Assembly: GCA_036583965.1 (NCBI GenBank)
Contig: JAZBQD010000019.1
Span: forward strand, 2,223,006 to 2,287,005
Direction of reading: 5' to 3'
Length of the DNA stretch: 64,000 nt
DNA from: Prunella strophiata
Taxonomy: Eukaryota; Chordata; Aves; Passeriformes; Prunellidae
A program made the position numbers and the translations under genes. Positions within the stretch are counted from its first letter, which is position 1; each line of letters opens with the position of its first letter. The notes beneath the pieces were generated by a model. It did not search any database. It saw only the letters and a list, made by a program, of their open reading frames with translations, and was not told the DNA's origin. Of the stretch, positions 1 through 11,895 are shown in pieces.

Positions 1-380
1 CATCCCCGTGTTTCGGTCCTCTCCCCTGTCACGGTCCCTCCCTGCCCGACTGCCCCTCGGCCTCCCCCGCAGCATTTCCCGGCCCCCTCCCTTTCCCCCT
101 CACCGTCTCCTCACTGTTCTGTGCCTGCCCGCAATCCCTCTGGAAATTGCATGGGATCGCTTTGCCCCGGCTCCGGGCTCTTCCAGGCTGCCTCCCGCAG
201 GACCCTGCCCTGCCCTGCCCTGTCTCCGGTTCCTCCCAAGGGCAAAAATACCCGATATGAGCTTCCAACGCAACACTTTTCCTGCCCCTCCTCCTTCTCC
301 TCCTCCAGCCATGGCCCCGCAGGATTTCCAGGCTGTGTTTTCCCTGTCCTGGCCTCATCCCCAGCAGGGTGGGCAGCAAG
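1..380. other. C-rich unique sequence, no gene seen
   Basis: A pyrimidine-rich, moderately CpG-rich stretch at the edge of the window. Open frames exist in several registers but none shows a recognisable domain. Confidence 0.4.
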
Positions 381-394
381 GCAAGGAAATGGGA

Positions 395-690
395 TTGTGC
401 TGCTCTGCCCTGCTGAGGTGAGACCCCACCTGCAGTGCTGCATTGAGCCCTGGGGTCCAACATCAGAAGGATGTGGAGCTGCTGGAGTGAGTCCAGAGGA
501 GCCACGGAGATGCTCCAAGGGCTGGAATCCCTCTGGAGCCAGGCTGGGAGTGTTCACCTGGCAGAGAGAAGGCTCCAGGGAGATCTTAGAGCCCCTTGCA
601 GGGTACTAAAGGGGCTCCAGGAGAGCTGGAGAGGGACTTTGGATGAAGACGTGGAGTGACAGGATGGGGAAATGGCTTCACAGTGCCAGA
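395..690 (+). mobile_element. CR1 LINE fragment, internal 3' part
   Basis: Shows the CR1 words GGAGCCACGGAGATGCTCC, GGCTCCAGGGAGA and GGGGCTCCAGGAGAGCTGG. The terminal portion is missing; the fragment ends near a short ATTAG repeat at 693-711. Confidence 0.8.
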
Positions 691-745
691 GGGCAGGATT
701 AGATTAGATTAGATGCATGCACAGGCTTCCACCCAGAGAGTAACA

Positions 746-1020
746 TAATCACAGAATCACAGAATGGTTTGGGCTGGAAAGGAGTTTAAAGATCATCTAG
801 TTCCATCACCTGCCATGAGCAGGAACACCTTCCCCTAGCCCAGGTTGCTGTAAACCCTGTCCAGCCCAGCCTTGGACACTTCCAGGATTGGGGCAGCTAC
901 AGGGCAAGCTGTGCCAGGGCCTCACCACCCTCACAAAGAAGAATTTCTTCCCAATACCTCATCTAAATCTCTCCTCTGTCAGTATAAAACCATTCCCCCT
1001 TGTCCCACTGCCACAGATGC
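746..1020 (-). mobile_element. CR1 LINE 3' fragment
   Basis: Carries the terminal segment AATGGTTTGGGCTGGAAAGG and continues through CTTCCAGGATTGGGGC to the AAGAATTTCTTCCC block, so the element runs on the minus strand. Confidence 0.85.
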
Positions 1021-1356
1021 TCTGGCCCTGGGCTGTTCCCTGTGCTGTACATGACTTACAGGCTGGTTTTACATGCTGCAGGGAAGATGCAGTTTCCTGT
1101 ATCTCCGGTGTTCTGGGCACATTCCCACTCTGGAAGGAACAAGCATCCTTCAGAGATGCACTTCATGCATTAGCATTTTCTTCTTTAGCCCTGGCCTCAG
1201 AGCCCGTGATGAGCTCAGAGGCTGCACATTGAAAACCTCTCCTGAGTCCCTCTGGGAAAACAGAGCAGGCACTGATATCCCAGCAGTGAGTGCTTCTCAC
1301 GGCCCTGGGAGAACTCTCCATGCTGTTCCCTTGGAAATGGCTCCCCCTCCACTGGG

Positions 1357-1543
1357 GAGCAATAAAGAACTGGAATGCTCTTCCCAGAGAGGTGGGGGAA
1401 TCACCATCTCTGGATGTGTTTAAAAAAAGGCTGGACATGGCACTTGGTGCTAGTAGTCTAGATTCTGAGCTGAGGTGTTAGGACATAGGGTTGGACTCGA
1501 TGATTTTAGAGGTCTCTTCCAACCTCATTATTCTGTGATCCCT
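1357..1543 (+). mobile_element. CR1-like LINE 3' end (second subtype)
   Basis: Has the words CTGGATGTGTTTAA, GGACTCGATGATTTTAGAGG and a terminal ATTCTGTGAT, typical of the other common avian CR1 tail. Confidence 0.75.
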
Positions 1544-1611
1544 TAGAATTTTGCATCTATTTCATCTCCCTGGGGAGATGGTGATCTGTGTCCAGCCTTG
1601 CTCATTCCTCC

Positions 1612-1705
1612 CTCCTTGCAGGGATCCAGGGGCAGCCACAGCTTCTCTGGGCAACCAGTGCCAGGGCCTCCCCACCCTCACAGCCAGGAATTCCTTCTTC
1701 CAGTG
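1612..1705 (-). mobile_element. short CR1 fragment
   Basis: Contains GGGATCCAGGGGCAGCCACA and CTCACAGCCAGGAATTCCTT only; both ends are missing. Confidence 0.65.
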
Positions 1706-1834
1706 GCTCCCATGGCCCCCTCCCTCCCATTGACTGAGTTCTGTGCTGCTGCCTCTGGCCAAGGACAGTGAGGGATGTGCACCAGGGGGGGTGAGGTGGG
1801 AAGTGAAGCACAGAGATGCTCTGGAAGCTCTGCC

Positions 1835-3386
1835 CTTCTCTGGTAAAAGTCCTTTATTAGAACGGCAAACATGACACTTCTCGTCAGTACAGCGGCCTGA
1901 GTGCAGCTACCATCGCGCAACGGGGGGACGACGTCTTACAATCACTGGGACTCTAAGAAGCACCATGAACACCCTAAAGAACGGGGGATGACGGCTGAGA
2001 GAGGAGCCCCGGATGAGCCGGCCACGGGGGCTCCGCAGGAATCCACCCCGGAGCTGCCCGGCGTTGTCCCGCAACACGGCTCTCCGGCAGCTGGGGGGAA
2101 CTCCTCGGCGGGAGTCAACGAGATAGCACCCATCCAATAAATTAGGAAAACTTAATGCTGGAGCAACAAGGGAATGAACGGGACCGTCCTAGAGGAGGGC
2201 ACGCTGCGAGGGAACGGGCTATTTACACTTGTCTTTCTGCTGGGCCGGCGCTGCCGTCGCATCCCGCCCGGAGCCGGGCTGGGAGCGATCCCGCTGCCCG
2301 TCCCGGCGCCGCGGGGAGCGCAGGGCGAAGCGAGGGGACAGCGCACGCCGGCGCTCTCGGCTCGGAGCCGGGGCCGGCACCGGCACCGTTCCTCTCCTGC
2401 CTCTGGATTACCAGAAAGTCAAGCAGGGGGTGGCGGCCGACGGGAACTGCTGCCGGCAGCAGGCGCGTGTTCCTGAGTGCGTGGCAGGGCTGTGGCCAGC
2501 TCTCCTTCCTCCCCATCCCATCCCCACCCCCGGGCTCTCTGTCAGACCCTCGCTGCAGAATGAATTCTCCGGTGATTGGAAGGACACTATCAGTTGAATT
2601 TAAGGCTAGGCTTTATATGGCAACTATAAAAAAATAAACACTAATCTCCAAAGAGCCGGGCAAGGGCTCTCCGGTCTATGGCTGTGGCGTGTGTGCTGGC
2701 ACCGAGGTGTGGGGGGCCCCTGGAGAGCCCCCCTTGGGCATTCAGCACCCGACCAGGACCTGCCAGCACCCGGAGCACCTGGGGACAGGACGGCCACCCC
2801 CTGCCCCGCAGAGACGCCCCAGGGGGACACAGGACAGAGCGGGGTGTTTTGGTAAGGACATGGAGACTGACTGGTAATCCAGGACCCACCTCTACACATG
2901 ACCGAGGGTGCTCTGCAAGAAAGGCCACAGGGGAAAGAAATAATCCTGCAAAGTAACCAGGCTGGCGAGGGCGGAAGCGTTGCCGTGGTGGGGTCCCTCG
3001 GGCTGGCCCCACGGGAGGGGAAAGCGAGACCGAACTGCCCCCCTCCCCCAAAAAAACCCCAACTCAAATCAGGAAAACCAAACCTAAAAGCAGACACAGG
3101 AGAACAGCTCAGGCTACCTAGGTACTTCATCAGCCAAGGAGAGCTAAAGAGCGAAGCGCACACACACAGGACAGCGCGGAGGCCGGAGAGCGGCCGAAAG
3201 CCAGGATCTTCCTTCCTGATTTGCTTCCCCATCTCCGGCCAGAGGCCCAGCAGGGACCCAGCAGCTGGGCAGGGAGCTGGCAGCTGGGCAGGGACCCAGC
3301 AGCTGGGCAGGCTGGCCCTGTCCTGCAGGAGGGAACGGGCTGGCTCCTCTCGTGCCCAGAAGAGGCAGCCGGCTCCGGGAGCGTCC
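1835..3386 (-). other. TRIM9: probable TRIM9 3' untranslated region
   Basis: After the stop codon about 1.5 kb of sequence free of CR1 runs to an AATAAA on the minus strand at 1858-1853, the only canonical signal I see in the stretch. CR1 copies begin soon after it, at lower coordinates. Several CpG-rich and AT-rich blocks (for example 2555-2650) look non-repetitive. A cluster of near-repeats of a CAGCAGCTGGGCAGG-type word lies at 3247-3312. The exact cleavage site is inferred. Confidence 0.55.
1853..1858 (-). terminator. polyadenylation signal AATAAA
   Basis: TTTATT on the plus strand reads AATAAA in the direction of TRIM9. It is about 1.5 kb past the stop codon, and cleavage would be expected near 1830-1840. 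Confidence 0.5.
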
Positions 3387-3449
3387 TCAGGGCATGGCCG
3401 AGCGCGAGGTGTAGAACTCGGGCACGGGCAGCCCGGTGTGCAGCGTCAC
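3387..3449 (-). CDS. TRIM9: TRIM9 exon 9: C-terminal coding end
   Basis: Twenty codons and a TGA stop at 3389-3387. The peptide starts VTLHTGLPVPEFYTS and ends RSAMP; mammals end in SRASIA, so the last residues differ slightly. The acceptor is CTCCCTGCAG. This closes the SPRY domain; the rest of the terminal exon is 3' UTR. Confidence 0.95.
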   Translation of the reverse strand: MTLHTGLPVPEFYTSRSAMP

Positions 3450-7252
<3,803 letters not shown>

Positions 7253-7396
7253 TTACGGCCAGGACTTGGAGGAGTTTCGCTCTTGCTGCTCCATGGCTCC
7301 CAATGTCTCAGCTCGTGAGCCTGCAGGATCCTCAAGGCCTCCTGAAACTTGGCCCTTGCAGGAGATGTGATCCTCACCAGGTCTCCAGGCTCTTAT

Positions 7397-7530
7397 TATG
7401 GAATCATGGAGTGGTTTGGGTTGGAAGGGATCTTAAAGCCCATCTCATTCCAACACCTGCCATGGCAGGGACACCTTCCACTATCCCAGGTTGCTCCAAG
7501 CCCTGTCCAGCCTGGACTGGAATGTAACTT
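7397..7530 (-). mobile_element. CR1 LINE 3' fragment
   Basis: Contains ATGGAGTGGTTTGGGTTGG, the CCATGGCAGGGACACCTTCC block and ends after CCTGTCCAGCCTGG. Confidence 0.85.
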
Positions 7531-7987
7531 ACTCTCAGGATCAAGTAATTATTATTTTGCAGAGTCAGGTCAGCGTGGGAAGGGGACTGAGGGTCAGCAG
7601 ATAAACTCTCTGTGTGTATTTAAGGGCTGTTTCTGGGAGTCAAAAGCACACACAAAGATCTTAATTTACTGAGTCACACAAAGAAACCTCCCTGCCAAGC
7701 AACGAGCCACACCTAAGACAAGAACTCATGGGAAGGCTGGAAAATGCCCCAAAACCTCCAGGATTCCGTTGGGCTGCTGGTTTAAATGCACAGGACTTGG
7801 TTACTGCAAATCTGACAGACACAGAGTCACGTCCTCGACAAGACAGAGGGACAGGGAGTCATTCACAAGCCACCAGCCCGGTTCCCCAGGTGGTTTCCTC
7901 CAGCTGAAAATGTGAACTGACACATCCACAAAACACTCTGGCGGCTTGAAAAATAAAAAAAACACTCGGGTGAGACTGATTCACTGG

Positions 7988-8067
7988 TTTATTGGAACGT
8001 TCCACAGGACAGCTCCCATGCACGCGGCCGCCCCGCGCTCCCCGCGCCGCTCACGGGGGTGCCGTAC
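7988..8067 (-). promoter_or_regulatory. possible alternative 3' end following the microexon (stop codon and AATAAA)
   Basis: If the microexon donor at 8067-8066 is not used, translation continues G-T-A-P-P and stops at TGA 8053-8051. A canonical AATAAA follows at 7993-7988. The segment is unusually rich in CpG for this intron, which may mean it is under selection. This would give a TRIM9 form with FN3 but without SPRY. It could instead be a chance signal inside an intron. Confidence 0.4.
8017..8022 (-). promoter_or_regulatory. TGCATG motif downstream of the microexon
   Basis: RBFOX recognition word 45 bases past the candidate microexon donor. In mammals, RBFOX bound downstream usually promotes exon inclusion. 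Confidence 0.45.
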
Positions 8068-8091
8068 CTGCCACCATTTTTTTAATGTCAA
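8068..8091 (-). CDS. TRIM9: candidate TRIM9 microexon (24 bp, peptide VDIKKMVA)
   Basis: The 24-base segment lies between GACCACAG and the donor GTACGG. It starts and ends in phase 1, so with the G of the preceding exon it encodes VDIKKMVA and joins in frame to VAWF of exon 7. The upstream side has pyrimidine-rich stretches. A TGCATG motif lies 23 bases upstream (8115-8120) and another 45 bases downstream (8017-8022), the pattern of RBFOX-regulated neuronal exons. I recall a VDIKK segment just before VAWF in long mammalian TRIM9 isoforms, which supports the call but was not checked. Confidence 0.7.
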
Positions 8092-8114
8092 CTGTGGTCA
8101 TTCCCAGGGAAAGG

Positions 8115-8120
8115 CATGCA
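8115..8120 (-). promoter_or_regulatory. TGCATG motif upstream of the microexon
   Basis: RBFOX recognition word 23 bases before the candidate microexon acceptor. Upstream binding is usually linked to skipping. Confidence 0.45.
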
Positions 8121-8447
8121 GGAGAGAAAACAGCACGTCAGGGTGGGGAGGGAAGAGAAGGAGAAACCATTCCTGCTTGTCTGTGACTGCAGGCAGAGCG
8201 GGGACCTGTCGGCGTTTCGGATCGAGGTGGGGCGAGAGGCGCGAAGAGGGACGGGGGCTGTGAGGGGGTGCAGGGTGAGGAGGGAATCCCACAGGGCTGC
8301 AGGCTCCTTCTCCCAGGGGAATGAGCAGCACTGGCCCTGCAGACAGTCTGAAGAGGACAGGCAAGCAGCAGCCACCTTGCTTTAATTAGCTGCAAGGGGG
8401 CTAATTGCATCCATGGCATTTGGCTCTTAATGAGCAGGGATATGTCC

Positions 8448-8690
8448 TGAGAATCATGGAATTGTTTGGGTTGGAAGAGACCTTAAAATTCATCCTGTTC
8501 CACCCCTGCCATGGGCAGGGACACCCTCCACTAGCCCAGGTGGCTCCAAGCTGGCTCAGAACACTTCCAGGGATCCAGGGGCAGCCACAGCTTCTCTGAG
8601 TAATCTGTGCCAGGGCCTCACCACCCTCACAGCCAGGAATTCCTTCCTAATATCCCACCTAACCCTGCCCTCTTCCAGTTTAAAAGAGGA
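8448..8690 (-). mobile_element. CR1 LINE 3' fragment
   Basis: Begins with ATGGAATTGTTTGGGTTGG and reaches the CAGCCAGGAATTCCTTCCTA block. Confidence 0.85.
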
Positions 8691-8837
8691 GGAGAGCAGA
8701 AGGATCAGTTCTTAATTACAAGGCCACTTCCAGAGCACTGACCTCAGGCTTCTCTTTAAAACCACTTGGGGGAAAACCAAAATGCCTTTACATCATTCAG
8801 CAACCATAACTTCTCCAAATTTGCCTCCTGCTGGGGG

Positions 8838-8990
8838 CACTGGTGGAGTTTCTATTCTTGGAGGGATTTAAAAGTTGTGTGGATGTGGCACTTGGGGACA
8901 TGGGACAGTGGTGGCCTTGGCAGTGCTGGGGAATAGTTGGACTTGATTTTAGAGAGCTTTTCCAACCTCAACAATTCCATGATTCTGTCA
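8838..8990 (+). mobile_element. CR1-like LINE 3' end (second subtype)
   Basis: Contains GGATGTGGCACTTGGGGACA, GTTGGACTTGATTTTAGAGA and ends at CAATTCCATGATTCTG. Confidence 0.75.
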
Positions 8991-9084
8991 CATCCAGGAG
9001 TGCTCTGCAAGCAGGGCATGAGTGAGAAACGCTGCTCAGTCGCCAAAGAAAAGATAAAAAAGCAAAAAGAATGAAGCAACAAGC

Positions 9085-9300
9085 AGTAGATGTCAGTTAA
9101 TTGTAATTAAGATACTTGCCTAATTGGGAGTAAGGCGATCCTTGTGTGTCAAAATTGCATCCTATAAAGAGATACTACATTTCACACATCACAGCTAAGG
9201 AACAACAACCTCCTGACAAACACTTGTGAGCATTTCATTGTTAATTAAGCATCCAGCAGCCACGGGAGGCCTGATTCATTAAAAGCCTGAGGGCACGGAG
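9085..9300. other. AT-rich unique block, possible conserved non-coding element
   Basis: Holds several TAATTA/TTAATT words (for example TTAATTGTAATTAAG and TTGTTAATTAAGC) in non-repetitive sequence, as seen in developmental enhancers. Function is inference only. Confidence 0.35.
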
Positions 9301-9663
9301 AGGGGTGGCAAACACAGCCTGGGAGTTTGGGTGTGGATTGTACAAAGTCTTGACTGCTCAGGACACCAAATTATTCTGCTTTTCTCCAGAAAAGAGGCAG
9401 AAAATTTTAGCCCTGGTGGAGTATCTTGGCTGCTTGGTAAAGATTCTCTAAACTGACTAGAAACCACTCCTTGAAGGACAGGGATTGAGGAAAAGGCAGC
9501 TCCTGATGGGTCTGAGTGGGAGTGGAGTCATCCCTGGGGGCTGACACCTGCCTCAGACCCCAAAGGGCTGTAGCTTCATCAGCTGCATGGGCAGGATGTG
9601 TTGGGGTGCCCTTCATGCTCCTGTGCCTGACTGCTGGCTGCAAGCACCTCATGGGAGCCAGGG

Positions 9664-9975
9664 ACTGATCCAGGAGCTTGTCCTCACCTAGGGGCTTGTC
9701 CTGCTCCAGGAACTTATTCTGATCCAGGAATTTGTCCTGACCTAGGGGCTTGTCCTGTTCCAGGAGTTTTTCCTGACCTAGGGGCTTGTCCTGATCCATG
9801 AGCTTGTTCTGATCCAAGAGCTTGTCCTGATCCAGGAGCTTGTCCTGGTCAAGGAGTTTTTCCTGACCTAGGGGTTTGTCCTGATCCAGGAGCTTATTCT
9901 GATCCAGGGGCTTATTCTGATCCAGGGGTTTGTCCTGGTCAAGGAGTTTTTCCTGACCTAGGAGCTGGTTCCTCA
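9664..9975. repeat. 18-bp minisatellite with hexapeptide-coding register on the transcript strand
   Basis: About 17 units. Read on the minus strand each unit gives six residues such as LLDQDK, PLGQEK or PLDQNK. The register stays open because the unit is a multiple of three. It lies in a TRIM9 intron and no splice sites clearly bound it. Confidence 0.85.
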
Positions 9976-10570
9976 CCAGGAGGAGACACCAACACAAGCC
10001 CTGTGTTGGCACTGTGTGGGACAGCACTCACTGAAGGGTGCTGGATTTTAGTGCCACCCCTGTCCAGCTCTGTGCCTGGTTTCCCCTCCTGCCCTGGGTG
10101 TTGGTGGGAAGCCCCAGGCTGTGCTTGTGCTCCGTGCTGTGCCAAGAGGCTCCTCCTGAGGCTGCTTTAATGAATCCTGCCCCGTGTCCCGACTCCAACA
10201 CCGCTCCTCCAGGTCTCCGCGCACCGCTGCGCTCCAAGCTCTCGTGAGGGACACACAGACCCTGCTTTGGGTTCCAGGACCCCGTTTTTCCCTGTCCCCC
10301 CACCCCAGAGTGGGGCTGCAGAAGGTCCATGGTGCACACACGGGCATCGCTCACGGGCAGCACGCAAGGGTCCCGGAACACCGGACACAAAGGAAGGAAC
10401 GTCCGTAACAAAACAGCGTTGGAAGCCATCAGCTCACAGCAGCACGATGAGAAATCAAACATAAAAAGCACAAAGAAAAGAAAGTTTGCAGGGTCCCCCC
10501 CCTGGTTATTCTGGCAAGGGTCATGCTGCAGCATTCCTCATTCCGTGTTATGGGATGAAGTCAAACAATC

Positions 10571-10666
10571 GGGGGCCCCCATTCTTCCAGGGCTTACACC
10601 GGAGAAAGCCGGGAATTAACGCCTTTGGAGTGGTGTAAATCCAGAGTGGTGGAAGAATCAGGGCCC
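10571..10666. mobile_element. old palindromic (MITE-like) repeat
   Basis: The left arm (10571-10600) and right arm (10632-10666) are imperfect inverted copies sharing GGGCCC, ATTCTTCCA and TTACACC. The arms resemble ancient palindromic repeats known from reptiles and birds. Identification of the family is from memory. Confidence 0.5.
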
Positions 10667-10989
10667 AGGATCTTTAGCAACAGAAGATGTGCAAAGACTG
10701 GTTAGAAAACAGCTCTGAGAGATCCCTGTGCCTGTGGCTCCTTTCTGGCTGCCCAAATCCATCCCTCACTCTGCCTGAGCTGCCTCCATCCCAGCACTAG
10801 CCCGCTGATTCCGGGCACATGGATCCAGGACTGAGCGCTCCTGTGGGGCATCACAGGGGTGGTGCCCTCTGCTCTGCAGGAAACAGGGCTTTGGGATGAT
10901 CACATCTGGGTTTGGAAAAGCTGAGCCCAGTGCTCAAAGCTGAGTGGAAGAGAGCCCACGTCTCCAGGCCCTAAGTTGGGCTGTGAGCT

Positions 10990-11155
10990 GGAATCACAGA
11001 ATTCCAAACTGGTTTGGGTTGGAGGGGACACAAAGCAGCTCATCCCACACCCCTGCTGTGGGACAGGGACACCTTCCACTATCCCAGGCTGCTCCAACCT
11101 GGCCTGGGACAGACACTTCCAGGGATGGGGAAGTCCTCAGTCTCTCTGAGCAACA
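10990..11155 (-). mobile_element. CR1 LINE 3' fragment
   Basis: Shows AACTGGTTTGGGTTGGAGGG, GGGACACCTTCCACTATCCC and CACTTCCAGGGATGGGG. Confidence 0.8.
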
Positions 11156-11397
11156 TGCCAGACCTTGCCTGCATCCAGACTTGCTTCTTTCTTAAGAGGG
11201 ATCTAGATTTAATCAACCAAACTCATTTCACAGACCAAATCTCCCAGCAGAGGCTGTGTTTCCTGGCTGTATTAGCAAAAGGAAAGCATGGGAATATTCC
11301 CACAGGTTTCACCCAGGGAATGTCTCTTTCTGATTATCCCTTGACACAAGCTCAACACAAACCAGAAATGAAGAATCTTCTAGAGGGAAGTGTCCCT

Positions 11398-11476
11398 GCC
11401 TATACCAGGAGGTTGGAAGTGGATGAGCTTTAAGGTCCCTTCTAACCCAAACCATTCAGGGATTTATGATCACCAA
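11398..11476 (+). mobile_element. CR1 terminal fragment
   Basis: Only the last 80 bases remain: TTTAAGGTCCCTTCTAACCC and the terminal TTTATGAT. Confidence 0.6.
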
Positions 11477-11706
11477 TGGGTTCAGCCTTGCCAAGAGCAG
11501 CACCCAGGTAAGGAATTACTGTGCTGCTCCATCAGCCCACACCTGAAACACCCCAGGAGAACCACGCCACTGACAAACAGAAAAGAATTCCCGCTGCCAT
11601 CCGCATGTCATGGGAAAAACAAAACACAACGGAACAGAACGAACAGAGAGTTTGGAGATGCCCAGAAGCACAGACCAAGAGGCAAGGCCAGAGGTGCTCA
11701 GCTCAC

Positions 11707-11895
11707 CGGCTGAATTCAGGGACTGTAAGGAAGAATGCAAGCTCAGCTGGTGGGCCGAAGATCTTAGCTCAAAGTAGGATCTCCCCGAGAAGCTGGGTTG
11801 CAGGTTAAGGGTGGAGGAGAAAGGACTCATTCTACGAAGCTGCGATCTTTCCAAAGGCACTGGAAAAGGGAGGGTCTGTTCTTCTGACTGCGTGT
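11707..11895 (-). CDS. TRIM9: candidate TRIM9 cassette exon between FN3 and SPRY (189 bp, in frame)
   Basis: A minus-strand segment is bounded by TTACGTTTAG at the acceptor side and GTGAGC at the donor side. It begins and ends in phase 1, matching the end of exon 6 and the start of exon 7, so inclusion adds 63 residues without a frameshift. The peptide starts DTQSEEQTLPFPVP and ends LHSSLQSLNSA. It is rich in serine and leucine and contains RRMS, a consensus site for basophilic kinases. Long mammalian TRIM9 isoforms with an insert at this point exist as far as I recall, and this segment looks like part of that insert. The weak pyrimidine tract fits a regulated exon. Transcript evidence is needed; a chance open segment is the alternative. 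Confidence 0.72.
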
